A stretch of 64,000 nt of DNA from Perspicuibacillus lycopersici (GCF_025660475.1 NZ_JAOUSF010000003.1:248001-312000); one strand, 5' to 3'; counted from the first letter of the stretch, positions 8,663 through 18,436 are shown. Notes: generated by a model not told the origin, from the sequence alone. Translations and numbers: made by a program.

Positions 8663-10121
8663 TGTAGCGATTTCTTGGATGGACAATACTTGGTCTAATT
8701 TTTGAGCCAGGTGTCGAACGACGAACTAATATTTGCATAAAGGCTCGGAAATTAAACGGAAGTAGTGGCCATAAATACGGCGTATTTAATGAACGCATTT
8801 GCGCTAAAAATAGAATAAATATTGTTGTCCCTATAACCATTCCAGGTACTTTAAAAATAGCGACAATAATTAATAAGAACGTCCTAGCAATTTTATTTGC
8901 CGCACTCAATTCATAGCTTGGTGTTGCAAAGGTTCCGACGGAAGCAATCGATACATATAAAATAACCTCGGGTATAAATAAGCCGACATCAACTGCAATT
9001 TGCCCAATTAATACTGCAGCAATTAGTCCCATTGCAGTGGACAGTGGAGTTGGTGTGTGGATAGCAGCAATTCGTAAAAATTCAATACCTAAATCCGCTA
9101 AAAATATTTGTACTAAAACTGGCACGCTTGATTTATCATTTGGACCGATATAACTAATTTTGTCTGGTAATAAATCAGGTTGTAAAACAAATAGCATCCA
9201 CAACGGTAACAAAAAGATGGAAGCTAATATTCCAAAAAATCTTGTCCACCGAATAAATGTCCCTACTGCTGCTGATTGCCTATATTCCTCCGCATGCTGA
9301 ACATGGTGAAAATACGTTGTTGGTGTGATTATAACGCTTGGAGACGTATCGACATAAATTAATATATGTCCTTCCAAAAGATGGGTCGCAGCAACATCTG
9401 CTCGTTCCGTATAGCGTACTACTGGATAAGGATTGTAGCCTTGTTTTACAATAAATTCCTCTACTGCTTTGTCAGCCATTGTTAACCCATCGACATTAAT
9501 GGACTTTATTTCTTTCCGAATAATATCTAATAAATCCTCATCGGCGATATCCTTTACATATGCGATGGCAATGTCCGTTTTGGAACGCTCCCCAACTTTA
9601 TTCATTTCGAAGCGAAGCCGTTCATCACGAATTCTTCTTCTCGTTAATGCAGTGTTAATGATAATATTTTCCACAAAGCCATCCCTGGAACCACGGACGA
9701 CCTTTTCAGTATCGGGCTCCTCTGGTTGTCTACCAGGGTAACTTCTAGTATCGACGATGAGCGCTTCCGTTTCTCCATCCACAATAATGGCGATTAAGCC
9801 GGAGAGCACTTGATCGACTACTTCATCCATTGTTTCTACTATTTCTACAGATTGATGAATAGTCCGATTTTCCACGATTTTTTCTAATTGTGAGGAATAT
9901 TTCTCATTATCGTTAATATGGACTATTTCCATCAAAATTCGCATAATAAACGAGGTGTCACAGAGACCATTTGTATAATACAGATGGACATCTTTTTTCA
10001 GGATTTTTATTTTGCGAACACCTAAATCAAAGCTGTCTCCGAGACCAATTCTTCGTTTCATATAGTCTTCTATTTCCGCTACATTATCTGGGATCGGCAA
10101 CATTGTTTTCTGTCTATCCAT
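8649..10121 (-). CDS. spoVAF: Stage V sporulation protein AF (SpoVAF), GerA-type germination protein
   Basis: A 490-residue GerA-family membrane protein (B. subtilis SpoVAF 493). The cytosolic N-terminal half holds GLCDTSF, EVVDQVLSGLIA and SYPGRQPEEPDTEKVVRGSRD. After TPSVIITPTTYFHHVQHAEE come about five membrane segments (residues about 290-450) with ATPSYELSAANK. SpoVAF helps amplify ion release and germination but is not essential for dipicolinate transport. Here it directly follows spoVAB: the C, D and E genes that separate AB and AF in B. subtilis are absent. AGGAA immediately precedes the ATG, while a better AAAGGTG lies 14 bases upstream in front of a five-codon frame (MAGNG-stop) that overlaps the start. 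Confidence 0.93.
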   Translation of the reverse strand: MDRQKTMLPIPDNVAEIEDYMKRRIGLGDSFDLGVRKIKILKKDVHLYYTNGLCDTSFIMRILMEIVHINDNEKYSSQLEKIVENRTIHQSVEIVETMDEVVDQVLSGLIAIIVDGETEALIVDTRSYPGRQPEEPDTEKVVRGSRDGFVENIIINTALTRRRIRDERLRFEMNKVGERSKTDIAIAYVKDIADEDLLDIIRKEIKSINVDGLTMADKAVEEFIVKQGYNPYPVVRYTERADVAATHLLEGHILIYVDTSPSVIITPTTYFHHVQHAEEYRQSAAVGTFIRWTRFFGILASIFLLPLWMLFVLQPDLLPDKISYIGPNDKSSVPVLVQIFLADLGIEFLRIAAIHTPTPLSTAMGLIAAVLIGQIAVDVGLFIPEVILYVSIASVGTFATPSYELSAANKIARTFLLIIVAIFKVPGMVIGTTIFILFLAQMRSLNTPYLWPLLPFNFRAFMQILVRRSTPGSKIRPSIVHPRNRYKQPT

Positions 10122-10178
10122 TTCCTGCCATCAACACCTTTCGAATTGGAAATATCAACATAATGTTTTCGTTAGATT

Positions 10179-10601
10179 TTACATATCGACGAAAAATATC
10201 CAATGGAATAATGAACCAAAAATTTTACCAAATACCATTGCCATTAATAGGTATAATAATCGTTCTTGTAGTTTGATTCGTTTTGCTAATAACGGAAAAA
10301 CATTTAATACCTCGGTCAAAGCAGCAGATAGCATACCTACAAATACACCATAAAATAAACCAAAAACGAGCAAAAAATAACGATTAATGGAAAATACTGG
10401 TTCCTGTAAACTTAACCAGGCACCTGATACGACACCTAATACTACCGCTGCTTCATAATAAAGAATCTTCGTCATTGTTTTTGTTAACTGCATCAATCGC
10501 GGGATAATACTTAAAACGGTGATGAATGCAACAAAACCAGCCCCTACTGCTAATCCGCAAGCTAAACCGACGATAATAACAAATAAAATTTTAGCGATCA
10601 T
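10179..10601 (-). CDS. spoVAB: Stage V sporulation protein AB
   Basis: A 140-residue protein with four or five hydrophobic segments, nearly the length of B. subtilis SpoVAB (141). Motifs such as AGFVAFITVLSIIPRLMQLT and FGLFYGVFVGMLSAALTEV fit that family. SpoVAB is part of the membrane machinery for loading and releasing calcium-dipicolinate in the spore; its exact role is not settled. The start overlaps the end of spoVAA by 11 bases, indicating coupling. The next gene is spoVAF, 57 bases on. Confidence 0.88.
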   Translation of the reverse strand: MIAKILFVIIVGLACGLAVGAGFVAFITVLSIIPRLMQLTKTMTKILYYEAAVVLGVVSGAWLSLQEPVFSINRYFLLVFGLFYGVFVGMLSAALTEVLNVFPLLAKRIKLQERLLYLLMAMVFGKIFGSLFHWIFFVDM

Positions 10602-11211
10602 GTATTTTCTTCATTCTTTCTTTGTTCTCATGCATGACTAAATATTGGTCGATCGCTTGCTGATAATTAAACATCTCCACTTCTAACGGGCTTGGCTCTT
10701 CATTAATTCTTTTCTTGAATACATGATTAAAAAATAAAATCATCCCTAACCCTAAACCAATTGAATATGGTATTTGAAACACTAAAGGTTTGGAGTCCTT
10801 TATTCCCGTAAGTAAATAAAATAATTTTTGATGGACTAGCTGCATACTAACGTCCTCATGAAAATTCATAATCGTAAACGCTGATCCAATAAACAATAAA
10901 AACCATACTATAAGGAAAATCGGGAACGACAAGCGGGATTTTTTATAAACTACTTCAATAATTGTTTGCGGAGGACCAATGAGCTGTATCTCCGATTCAT
11001 TTGTTTGAAAGGTGATATGCTTGATAACTTGCATACCATCAATAATAATCGTATTTTTATCTTCTTTCGTGACCTCATAAATGCATAAGTTTTCTAATGT
11101 AGGCAAAATATTTTCAGGCGCGATAATTAGAGCAACATCCTTTAAGCGTATCCTTTCGTTTTCTTTTACTTCCACCCGATGTCTAAGACGAATATAAATT
11201 GTATTTTCCAC
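10591..11211 (-). CDS. spoVAA: Stage V sporulation protein AA
   Basis: A 206-residue protein, the same length as B. subtilis SpoVAA. A soluble N-terminal part (IYIRLRHRVEVKENERIRLKDVA, residues about 5-27) precedes two membrane segments at about 95-115 and 145-165. Start is GTG (11209-11211) with AGGAAGTG upstream. It is the first gene of the spoVA operon and lies just after sigF, with a sigma-G type promoter in between, so forespore expression is expected. Confidence 0.9.
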   Translation of the reverse strand: MENTIYIRLRHRVEVKENERIRLKDVALIIAPENILPTLENLCIYEVTKEDKNTIIIDGMQVIKHITFQTNESEIQLIGPPQTIIEVVYKKSRLSFPIFLIVWFLLFIGSAFTIMNFHEDVSMQLVHQKLFYLLTGIKDSKPLVFQIPYSIGLGLGMILFFNHVFKKRINEEPSPLEVEMFNYQQAIDQYLVMHENKERMKKIHDR

Positions 11212-11247
11212 ACTCTATTCACTTCCTGAACAAATATATTGTACGTA

Positions 11248-11277
11248 TAGTATGGTATCCAACAGGTAGAATCATGA
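11248..11277 (-). promoter_or_regulatory. Candidate sigma-G promoter of the spoVA operon
   Basis: On the minus strand CATACTA (11248-11254) is a consensus sigma-G -10 element. TCATG (11273-11277) lies exactly 18 bases upstream and differs from the -35 pattern GHATR only at its first base. Transcription would start near 11241, 30 bases before the spoVAA GTG. Confidence 0.75.
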
Positions 11278-11317
11278 AATCCAATTATTTACATGCATGG
11301 TTTCCAAACGAAAGGGG

Positions 11318-11361
11318 CAAAAATAAAAAGACCAAATGAATTAAATATCCATCTGGTCTTT
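11318..11361 (-). terminator. Terminator at the end of sigF
   Basis: AAAGACCA and TGGTCTTT pair on the minus strand with an extra ATG/CAT pairing and a following TTATTTTT. The 5' arm is inside the last sigF codons. It separates spoIIA-sigF from the spoVA promoter. Confidence 0.7.
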
Positions 11362-12105
11362 CATTTGTTTTAATATTTTTTTCTCTAATCGCGATACTTG
11401 AACTTGGGAGATACCTAATCTTCCTGCCACTTCTGATTGAGTTTGGTCTTTATAATATCGTAAATATACGATAAGCTTTTCTCTTTCATCTAGTTCTTCT
11501 ATCGCTTCTTTTAACGCAATCTTTTCAAACCATTTCCCATCATTCGTATCGGAAATTTGGTCAAGAAGTGTAATCGGATCCCCGTCATTTTCGTATACTG
11601 TTTCATGAATTGATGTTGGAGCCATAACCGCTTCCTGCGCTAACAAAATTTCTTCCACAGGAATTTGTAAATATTCGCTAACCTCGTATACGGTCGGTAC
11701 TCGTCCGTATTCTTTTGATAATTCATCCTTCGCACGGCGGATTTTATTACCCATTTCCTTTAACGAACGACTAACTTTAATTGTCCCATCATCTCGTAAA
11801 AACCGTTGGATTTCTCCAATAATCATTGGTACTGCATAAGTTGAAAACTTTACATCATAAGATAAATCGAATTTATCAACCGATTTTAGCAAACCAATAC
11901 TACCAATTTGAAATAAATCATCTGGATCATACCCACGATTTAAAAAGCGTTGAACGACAGACCATACGAGCCGCATATTTTTTTCAATAATTTTATTTCT
12001 TGCTTCTTGGTCGCCGGCTTGGCTTTGTTTAATCAATTCCTTGATTTCTTCATCTTTTAAGTACGTCTGACTTGAACCTTTTTTAACCTCCACATCCATT
12101 GGCAA
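11341..12105 (-). CDS. sigF: RNA polymerase sigma-F factor
   Basis: A 254-residue group 3 sigma factor (B. subtilis 255), first compartment-specific sigma of the forespore. Region 2 contains NMRLVWSVVQRF, DPDDLFQIGSIGLLK and KFSTYAVPMIIGEIQRFLRDDG. Region 3 holds ISRSL-like VSRSLKEMGNKI, and region 4 ends with the helix-turn-helix QSEVAGRLGISQVQVSRLEKKIL. It is held inactive by SpoIIAB and released by dephosphorylated SpoIIAA, both encoded just upstream. The gap to spoIIAB is 6 bases. Confidence 0.97.
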   Translation of the reverse strand: MPMDVEVKKGSSQTYLKDEEIKELIKQSQAGDQEARNKIIEKNMRLVWSVVQRFLNRGYDPDDLFQIGSIGLLKSVDKFDLSYDVKFSTYAVPMIIGEIQRFLRDDGTIKVSRSLKEMGNKIRRAKDELSKEYGRVPTVYEVSEYLQIPVEEILLAQEAVMAPTSIHETVYENDGDPITLLDQISDTNDGKWFEKIALKEAIEELDEREKLIVYLRYYKDQTQSEVAGRLGISQVQVSRLEKKILKQMKDQMDI

Positions 12106-12111
12106 TACCCC

Positions 12112-12561
12112 TTAATTGCTCAGTGCTTTCGCTTTTGATAAATGCTTTTTTAAACGAATAACTGTTCCTTGATTTGGATGAGAGTCTACTGTCATCTCAT
12201 CCATAAAATTCTCCATAATCGTAAATCCCATTCCAGAACGCTCTAACTCAGGCTTTGTTGTAAATAGAGGTTGCTTTGCTTCCTCAATATCCATGATTCC
12301 TAATCCTTCATCTCTAATTTCTAATTCCACATAATGACCATCAATTGTAACAGAAATATATACGATTCCATTTTCATTATTTTCATAGCCATGAATTATC
12401 GCATTTGTCACAGCCTCCGAAACTACTGTTTTAATTTCCGTTAATTCATCCATTGTCGGATCTAATTGTGCAATAAATGCTGCAACTGCTACCCTTGCAA
12501 AGGATTCATTTTCACTTATGGCACGAAACTGTAAGTGCATTTCATTGTTCATATTAGGCAA
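12112..12561 (-). CDS. spoIIAB: Anti-sigma-F factor and serine kinase SpoIIAB
   Basis: A 149-residue GHKL-type ATPase that binds sigma-F and phosphorylates SpoIIAA on serine. The N box is [11 protein letters not shown] with EAVTNA just before it. The G1 box is IRDEGLGI and the G2 area [15 protein letters not shown]. The ATG overlaps the end of spoIIAA by 8 bases, as usual in the spoIIA operon, which keeps the two proteins in ratio. Confidence 0.96.
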   Translation of the reverse strand: MPNMNNEMHLQFRAISENESFARVAVAAFIAQLDPTMDELTEIKTVVSEAVTNAIIHGYENNENGIVYISVTIDGHYVELEIRDEGLGIMDIEEAKQPLFTTKPELERSGMGFTIMENFMDEMTVDSHPNQGTVIRLKKHLSKAKALSN

Positions 12562-12904
12562 CCCCCAATCGTTTTAAAGCGAATTCCTCTGTCGGCTCTA
12601 AGCGAATAATCTTAAATAATCCTGACATATTAAATAATCGCTCAACTGGGGGAGAAACAGCACAAACTACCATTTCGCCATTACGTTGTTTAATTTGTTT
12701 ATATCTACCTAAAATAACTCCTAAACCAGAACTATCCATAAACATTAGGTTTTCTAAATTCATGACTAAATAACGAATATCATGCTTTTCAATAGTAGTA
12801 GAAACTTGGTCGCGTACTTGGTCAGCAGTATGATGATCTAATTCACCGCTTAAGCGGACACATAGTACATTCTGTTTCATTTCAAGATTAATATTTAGAC
12901 TCAC
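12554..12904 (-). CDS. spoIIAA: Anti-anti-sigma factor SpoIIAA
   Basis: A 116-residue STAS-domain protein. The phosphorylation site is Ser58 in [15 protein letters not shown], at the same number as in B. subtilis. When unphosphorylated it displaces sigma-F from SpoIIAB. Start is GTG (12902-12904) with AAGGAGG eight bases upstream. It is the first gene of spoIIAA-spoIIAB-sigF, downstream of a sigma-H promoter and after dacF. Confidence 0.97.
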   Translation of the reverse strand: MSLNINLEMKQNVLCVRLSGELDHHTADQVRDQVSTTIEKHDIRYLVMNLENLMFMDSSGLGVILGRYKQIKQRNGEMVVCAVSPPVERLFNMSGLFKIIRLEPTEEFALKRLGVA

Positions 12905-12937
12905 TATACACAGCCTCCTTCTCTTGTATAGTGAGTC

Positions 12938-12975
12938 AATTCGATATTAAAAACGCTAATTCCTTCTTATCGACA
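12938..12975 (-). promoter_or_regulatory. Candidate sigma-H promoter and Spo0A box of spoIIA
   Basis: AGGAATT (12958-12964) and ATCGAATT (12938-12945) match the sigma-H elements RnAGGAwww and RnnGAAww with exactly 12 bases between them on the minus strand. TGTCGAT (12969-12975), one base off the 0A box TGnCGAA, lies just upstream. The B. subtilis spoIIA operon is likewise transcribed by sigma-H under Spo0A~P. Confidence 0.75.
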
Positions 12976-13022
12976 AAACTAGTGAAAATTCTTCTTTTTT
13001 TACAAAATTTCTACAAAGTTCT

Positions 13023-14186
13023 TTATTGAACCTTCGTGAACATTCCAAAGGAGCGTTTGAATAATGTCCACCAAGTGGCAGAATCCACATCTTCCTCCGC
13101 TATGATGTCACTTTCGGATAAGACCTTTCCATTCTTATAAATGGTTACCTTTCCTACTGGATCACCCTTTTTAATCGGCGCCTTCACCTGTAAAAAAGTA
13201 ATTTCCTTTTGTACATCGCCAAGCTTATCACCTTTTTTATTGAGAATAGAAATTTGTTTATCGGTAATTCCATTAATAACCTTTGCTTGTCCTTTTTGAA
13301 TTTTTGCTTTCCCAAGTACCTCTCCTTTTTGGAACATCGGTTTTGTTTCAAATTGACTAAATGCATAATCTAACATCTTTGTAATTTGTAAGTTCCGATC
13401 CTTTGGAGTAGGTGCTCCGAAAACAACGGCAATAACCCGCATACCATTTTTCTTTGCAGTTGCAGTTAAGCAATATTTTGCATCATTCGTAAATCCTGTT
13501 TTTAAGCCATCAACACCAGAATAAAAACGGACAAGACGATTCGTATTGACTAGCCAAAACTTTTTATCGGAATCCTCACGTAAATAAGATTCATATAGTC
13601 CGGTATATTTCGTAATGTTGTCATATTTCAGTAACTCTTTTGCTAGTTGCGCCATATCATAGGCACTGCTGTAATGATCCTCGCTCGGAAGACCAGTAGC
13701 ATTTTGAAATTTAGTGTTTTTTAGTCCTAATGCCTTTGCTTTATCATTCATCATTTTTACGAATGCTTCCTCAGAACCGGCGATTCGTTCCGCCATTGCT
13801 ACCGAAGCATCATTTGCAGAACCAATAGAAATTCCACGGAGAAGTTCGTCTACCGTCATTTCTTCGCCAGGCTCCAAAAAGATTTGTGATCCTCCCATAG
13901 AGGCTGCGTATTCACTTGTGCGTACCTTCTCATCTATGGAGATTTTCCCAGTGTCTAATGCTTCCATAATTAAAAGCATAGTCATTATTTTGGTCATACT
14001 GGCAGGTGGTAGTTCTTCTTGACTATTTTTTTCAAATAGGACCGCTCCAGTATCCTGTTCAATTAATATTGCTGATTTTGCATTATCAGCTAAATTAATT
14101 TGAGACTCCTCGGCAAAACTATTCGTTGGTTGAATAGAAACGTAAAAAAATATTGCTGCTATGGCTACCAATAAGAACCGTTTCAT
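13023..14186 (-). CDS. dacF: D-alanyl-D-alanine carboxypeptidase DacF
   Basis: A 387-residue penicillin-binding protein (B. subtilis DacF 389) that trims cortex peptidoglycan from the forespore side. The signal peptide MKRFLLVAIAAIFFYVSIQ..SFA is followed by the active-site motifs SMTK, SAN and KTG (DGLKTGFT). It sits upstream of spoIIAA with 118 bases between, so transcripts from its own promoter may read into spoIIA, as known in B. subtilis. It is a paralogue of DacB at 2872-4023. Confidence 0.94.
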   Translation of the reverse strand: MKRFLLVAIAAIFFYVSIQPTNSFAEESQINLADNAKSAILIEQDTGAVLFEKNSQEELPPASMTKIMTMLLIMEALDTGKISIDEKVRTSEYAASMGGSQIFLEPGEEMTVDELLRGISIGSANDASVAMAERIAGSEEAFVKMMNDKAKALGLKNTKFQNATGLPSEDHYSSAYDMAQLAKELLKYDNITKYTGLYESYLREDSDKKFWLVNTNRLVRFYSGVDGLKTGFTNDAKYCLTATAKKNGMRVIAVVFGAPTPKDRNLQITKMLDYAFSQFETKPMFQKGEVLGKAKIQKGQAKVINGITDKQISILNKKGDKLGDVQKEITFLQVKAPIKKGDPVGKVTIYKNGKVLSESDIIAEEDVDSATWWTLFKRSFGMFTKVQ

Positions 14187-14254
14187 TACTTTCCCTCCAC
14201 AAAATATTTGCTTTTCATAGTTTTGACACTAGCAAAATTACACATTCTTCCATA

Positions 14255-14283
14255 CATTGTTTCCATTGGAATTTTTTTTATAC
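14255..14283 (-). promoter_or_regulatory. Possible sigma-F promoter of dacF
   Basis: GGAAACAATG (14255-14264) fits the sigma-F -10 pattern GGnRAnAMTR at every fixed base. GTATA (14279-14283) is a good -35, but the spacer is 14 rather than the usual 15-16 bases. It overlaps the T run of the upstream terminator. Confidence 0.5.
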
Positions 14284-14339
14284 AAAAAAAAACTGCACCA
14301 AAATTGTTAGTTTTGTATCTAACAATTTTGGTGCAGTTT
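14282..14339 (-). terminator. Strong terminator after pdp
   Basis: A perfect 21-base stem (arms 14290-14310 and 14319-14339) with an 8-base loop is followed on the minus strand by a run of nine T. It ends the drm-pdp transcript and insulates dacF. Confidence 0.95.
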
Positions 14340-14367
14340 AATTTTCGGAAAGTTCTTCTTTGTTATT

Positions 14368-15672
14368 TTATTTATTTATTATTTCATGAATTAATTTCGG
14401 AGCAGCAACAGGTTGTGGTGAGATTTTTATAGTATGATATAAAAGTTCTTTTACATCCTCGACATCCTCGCTATTCGCATGAATCACAAGTATTGGCTCA
14501 CCTTGCTTTACTTGATCCCCAATCTTTTTTATTAACACAATACCAACGGAAAGATCAATAATCGATTCTTTTGTTTCTCGACCAGCACCTAAATGCATAG
14601 CTGCTGTACCAATTTCATCCGCTACCATTGACTCAATCCAACCAGCTTCCTTCGCCAAAAGCTCAATTTGATACTTCGCTTTTGGTAATTTTTCTGGTTG
14701 GTCAACTACAGATGGATCCCCACCTTGAGAAGCAATAAATGCTTTTAGCTTTTCTAATGCTTTACCAGATTGTATAGCATCCTTTAGAAGTTCCCTTGCT
14801 TCTTCAATAGAATCGGCTTTATTTGCTAAAAACACCATTTGACTTCCTAGTGTTAAACATAATTCCGTTAAATCTTCTGGTCCATCTCCATTCAATGTAT
14901 CAATAGCCTCTTGTACCTCCAAAGCGTTTCCAATCGCAAAGCCGAGCGGCTGACTCATATCAGAAATAACTGCAATCGTATTTCGGCCAACATTTTTACC
15001 GATTGTTACCATTGCTTCTGCTAGTTTTCTTGCATCCTCTATCGATTTCATAAAGGCTCCAGCACCTGTTTTTACGTCTAAAACGATACAGTCTGCCCCA
15101 GCAGCTATTTTTTTACTCATGATGGAGCTCGCAATTAACGGGATACTATTTACTGTAGCGGTTACATCTCGCAACGCATATAATTTTTTATCTGCTGGTG
15201 TTAAATTACCGCTTTGTCCGACAACCGCTAGCTTGTTATCATTCACCAGTCGGATAAATTCCTCATTGGTCAATTCTACATGGAAGCCAGCAATTGATTC
15301 TAATTTATCAATCGTTCCACCAGTATGTCCCAATCCTCGTCCACTCATTTTCGCAATCGGTACGTCTAAAGCTGCAACGAGCGGTCCTAATACTAATGTA
15401 GTTGTATCACCTACCCCTCCAGTAGAATGTTTATCTACTTTTATTCCGTGGATTGCTGATAAGTCAATTTGATCTCCAGATTCCACCATTGCTTTCGTTA
15501 AATCGGCAATTTCTCTTTCGTTCAAGCCTTGGAAATAGATAGCCATTAATAATGCGCTTACTTGATAGTCCGGAATTCGATCTTCGGTATATTCCTTAAT
15601 AAAATAACGAATTTCCTCTGTCGTTAATTCCAATCCATCCCGTTTCTTTTCAATAATATCAACAAATCTCAC
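14368..15672 (-). CDS. pdp: Pyrimidine-nucleoside phosphorylase
   Basis: A 434-residue enzyme that splits uridine, deoxyuridine or thymidine with phosphate to base and (deoxy)ribose 1-phosphate. The family signature KHSTGGVGD is at about residue 81, followed by [13 protein letters not shown] and the K/R-rich LRDVTATV. The frame opens with an ATG at 15678, but AAGGTGA touches that codon. The GTG at 15672 has proper spacing and yields [10 protein letters not shown], matching the family start. It follows drm, whose product handles the sugar phosphate made here. Confidence 0.92.
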   Translation of the reverse strand: MRFVDIIEKKRDGLELTTEEIRYFIKEYTEDRIPDYQVSALLMAIYFQGLNEREIADLTKAMVESGDQIDLSAIHGIKVDKHSTGGVGDTTTLVLGPLVAALDVPIAKMSGRGLGHTGGTIDKLESIAGFHVELTNEEFIRLVNDNKLAVVGQSGNLTPADKKLYALRDVTATVNSIPLIASSIMSKKIAAGADCIVLDVKTGAGAFMKSIEDARKLAEAMVTIGKNVGRNTIAVISDMSQPLGFAIGNALEVQEAIDTLNGDGPEDLTELCLTLGSQMVFLANKADSIEEARELLKDAIQSGKALEKLKAFIASQGGDPSVVDQPEKLPKAKYQIELLAKEAGWIESMVADEIGTAAMHLGAGRETKESIIDLSVGIVLIKKIGDQVKQGEPILVIHANSEDVEDVKELLYHTIKISPQPVAAPKLIHEIINK

Positions 15673-15704
15673 AATCATTCACCTTCTGCTTATGTATAGT
15701 AGAT

Positions 15705-15733
15705 GACAGGCAGCAGATAAAACTGCTGCTGTC
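15705..15733. repeat. Hairpin between drm and pdp
   Basis: GACAGCAGCAG and CTGCTGCCTGTC can pair (one bulged base) around a 6-base loop on the minus strand. No T run follows, so it is more likely a stability or processing element inside the drm-pdp transcript than a terminator. Confidence 0.4.
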
Positions 15734-15759
15734 GATTGTTAAAAAATTATGTTCCCCTA

Positions 15760-16947
15760 TTACTTTTCGGATATTTCAGCAAGAAAGCTCGTGCCAAATG
15801 CTGGACGTTTCACATCAAAGTTTTCAGCAACTGTTGCACCAATATCGGCAAATGTTTTTCTAATTGGTAATTCTTTTCCAGCTTTCATTTGTTTCGAATA
15901 TACAAGTAATGGCACATACTCTCGTGTATGGTCAGTTCCATGGTGAATTGGGTCATTGCCATGGTCTGCTGTAATAATTAATAAATCATCATCCTGCATT
16001 AATTCAAATACTTCTGGAAGTCGCGCATCATATTCTTCTAAAGCTTTCCCGTAACCTAGCGGATCTCTTCGGTGTCCATATAACGCATCAAAGTCTACTA
16101 AGTTTAAGAAGCTTAAACCAGTGAAATCCATTTTTAATGTTTCCATAAGCTTATCCATTCCATCCATATTAGAGACGGTACGCAATGATTTCGTTACGCC
16201 TTCTCCATCATAAATATCGGAAATTTTTCCAATCGCAATACTATCAAATCCTGCATCCTTCAATTCGTTCATAACCGTGCGACCAAATGGTTTTAATGCA
16301 TAGTCATGGCGATTTGCTGTACGTTTAAAATTACCTGGTTCTCCAACAAATGGTCTAGCGATGACACGACCAACCATATATTTTTCGTCTAGCGTTAGCT
16401 CCCGACAGATTTCACAAATTTTGTATAATTCATCCAATGGAACAACTTCTTCATGTGCAGCAATTTGTAAAACAGAATCTGCAGAGGTATAGACGATTAA
16501 TGCTCCTGTTTCCATTTGCTCCTTGCCTAATTCATCCAGAATCTCTGTGCCACTTGCAGGCTTATTACCAATCACTTTTCTACCAGTTCTCTTTTCAATC
16601 ACATCAATTAATTCTTTTGGAAAACCTTCTGGGAATACTTGAAATGGCGTTTCAATATGAAGGCCCATAATTTCCCAATGACCTGTCATTGTATCCTTCC
16701 CATTCGAAGCTTCTTGCATTTTTGTATAATAAGCGAGTGGCTGTGCCGCTTTCTCAATGCCTTTAATTTCTCGAATATTACTTAAGCCTAACTTTGCCAT
16801 ATTTGGCATATGAAGACCATTCATTTTTTCTGCGATATGACCAAAAGTATCTGCGCCTTTATCTCCAAATTTTTCAGCATCAGGTGCTTCCCCAATACCA
16901 ACAGAATCCATAACAATTAAAAATATCCGTTTATAAGACTGGCTCAT
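15760..16947 (-). CDS. drm: Phosphopentomutase (Drm/DeoB)
   Basis: A 395-residue alkaline-phosphatase-superfamily enzyme converting (deoxy)ribose 1-phosphate to 5-phosphate. The N-terminal metal motif [12 protein letters not shown], the [10 protein letters not shown] segment with the threonine nucleophile, and the C-terminal ITADHGNDP plus [11 protein letters not shown] metal sites are all visible. The frame extends to 17001, but ATG 16945-16947 has AGGAGG seven bases upstream and gives the family length. The purine nucleoside phosphorylase gene often found next in Bacillus is absent; pdp follows instead. Confidence 0.95.
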   Translation of the reverse strand: MSQSYKRIFLIVMDSVGIGEAPDAEKFGDKGADTFGHIAEKMNGLHMPNMAKLGLSNIREIKGIEKAAQPLAYYTKMQEASNGKDTMTGHWEIMGLHIETPFQVFPEGFPKELIDVIEKRTGRKVIGNKPASGTEILDELGKEQMETGALIVYTSADSVLQIAAHEEVVPLDELYKICEICRELTLDEKYMVGRVIARPFVGEPGNFKRTANRHDYALKPFGRTVMNELKDAGFDSIAIGKISDIYDGEGVTKSLRTVSNMDGMDKLMETLKMDFTGLSFLNLVDFDALYGHRRDPLGYGKALEEYDARLPEVFELMQDDDLLIITADHGNDPIHHGTDHTREYVPLLVYSKQMKAGKELPIRKTFADIGATVAENFDVKRPAFGTSFLAEISEK

Positions 16948-17111
16948 GACCAATTTCCTCCTCAAAATAATATGTATGCCATTGCTGTATCGTGTAGTCA
17001 AAGTGATCTATTTCGCCTATAGTATAGCTTTGGATACAACTTACTATAATATGTAATATATGGAACACTTTCGGCTAATACTATTATTGTATATAATTTT
17101 CTTCCTTCCAA

Positions 17112-17139
17112 CAACAAAAAGCCGCTATAAATAGCAGCT
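17112..17139 (-). terminator. Terminator after xerD
   Basis: AGCTGCTAT and ATAGCGGCT pair with one wobble and are followed by TTTTTGTTG on the minus strand, downstream of xerD. Confidence 0.65.
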
Positions 17140-17216
17140 AATCTAAAATTGAAATCGGCTAAATGATTTCCAAGAAAATATTATTCTAATATACTATCAT
17201 CACAAATTATTTTTCA

Positions 17217-18110
17217 CTATGCACGTGGATGAAACTTACTATAAACATCCTTTAATCTTGTTTTAGTTACATGAGTATAAATTTGTGTTGTTGATATATC
17301 GGCATGTCCAAGCATTTCTTGAACTGCCCGTAAATCTGCCCCATTATCTAACAAATGTGTTGCAAAGGAATGTCTTAATGTATGTGGTGTTAATTCCTTC
17401 TTAATTCCAGCTTTATCTGTCAATTGCTTTAATATTTTCCAAAATCCTTGTCTAGACAAGCGATTTCCATGATGATTTAAAAATAAAGATTCGCTTTTCT
17501 TTTTCCGATTTGCGAGCTTCGGTCTACTCATTTGTAAGTAGTTTTCAATAGACTGGATAGAATGCGATCCGATTGGGATAATTCGCTCTTTATTTCCCTT
17601 ACCAATACATCGAACAAATCCCATCGATAAGTGGATATCTCCTAAATTTAAATTGATCAATTCACTAACCCGCATACCTGTTGCATACATAAGCTCTAGC
17701 ATCGCTTTATCACGTATCCCATAAATAGTCGAAAGATCGGGTGCTACTAATAAGGCTTCCACTTCTTGTGTATTTAAAACTTTTGGTAATTTCAACTCTT
17801 TTTGCGGTGTTTCGATATGTACAGTCGGATCATTTTCGGTCACTTTTTCTCGAAGCAAAAATTGATGATATGAACGAATCGATGCAATATGCCGAGCAAT
17901 GGTTCGCGAAGATTTTCCATTTGTTTTTAAATTTCCTAAAAAATGCATAATATGTGTTCTAAGAACATCATTAGGATGCACGATTTGTTCTTCTTGTTTT
18001 AAAAATGCTGCATAGCTTATCAAATCACGTTTATACGATTTGATTGTATTTTCTGCCAATCCCTTTTCAACAATTAAAAAATGTAAAAAATCATTAATTT
18101 GGTCATTCAC
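17217..18110 (-). CDS. xerD: Site-specific tyrosine recombinase XerD
   Basis: A 297-residue tyrosine recombinase (B. subtilis XerD/RipX 296) that resolves chromosome dimers at dif with CodV. The SAM-like N-terminal DNA-binding domain covers residues 1-85. The catalytic residues appear in [10 protein letters not shown] (Arg), [10 protein letters not shown] (Lys), [12 protein letters not shown] (His-x-x-Arg), [13 protein letters not shown] (His, Tyr). Start is GTG (18108-18110) with GGGGAG upstream. Its place between yqzK/fur and drm matches B. subtilis and identifies it as the housekeeping recombinase rather than a mobile-element integrase. Confidence 0.95.
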   Translation of the reverse strand: MNDQINDFLHFLIVEKGLAENTIKSYKRDLISYAAFLKQEEQIVHPNDVLRTHIMHFLGNLKTNGKSSRTIARHIASIRSYHQFLLREKVTENDPTVHIETPQKELKLPKVLNTQEVEALLVAPDLSTIYGIRDKAMLELMYATGMRVSELINLNLGDIHLSMGFVRCIGKGNKERIIPIGSHSIQSIENYLQMSRPKLANRKKKSESLFLNHHGNRLSRQGFWKILKQLTDKAGIKKELTPHTLRHSFATHLLDNGADLRAVQEMLGHADISTTQIYTHVTKTRLKDVYSKFHPRA

Positions 18111-18115
18111 ACAAA

Positions 18116-18343
18116 TTACTCCCCATCTAAATAAAACAGTAATAGTCGATTATACCAATGATAGTTCTCGTTTGCTCCATCCGAAACAACACTAATTGCT
18201 TTTCCATCTGGTTCATCGTAGCGATGATAGTCTTGATACTCTTGCGTTACCCACATAATAGCATAATAAAAAAGAATCGTACATCCAGTAAATAGAAGAA
18301 ATACCTTTAACGTTTTAAAAATTAGCTTAATCGAATTTTTCAT
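18116..18343 (-). CDS. yqzK: YqzK-like DUF4227 small membrane protein
   Basis: A 75-residue protein of unknown function with a single membrane helix at about residues 12-32 ([20 protein letters not shown]) and a polar tail rich in Asp, Tyr and Trp. B. subtilis YqzK (73 residues) lies at the same place between fur and xerD. The frame can be extended upstream to a TTG at 18364, but the ATG at 18343 has AAAGGTG upstream and fits the family length. It ends 5 bases before xerD and is probably co-transcribed with it. Confidence 0.8.
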   Translation of the reverse strand: MKNSIKLIFKTLKVFLLFTGCTILFYYAIMWVTQEYQDYHRYDEPDGKAISVVSDGANENYHWYNRLLLFYLDGE

Positions 18344-18436
18344 CTTCTCTCGCACCTTTAACAATAATAATCATTAGTACAACTTATGCCAGAGAAGACA
18401 GGTTTTATACTTATCGATTCCATTTTTCTGAAATAT

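Noticed and set aside
14208-14432. Plus-strand frame across the pdp terminator
   Set aside because: It spans a 21-base perfect terminator stem and the pdp 3' end; no ribosome site and no family pattern.
15119-15472. Plus-strand frame of 117 codons opposite pdp
   Set aside because: Antisense shadow created by the codon bias of pdp; no ribosome site.
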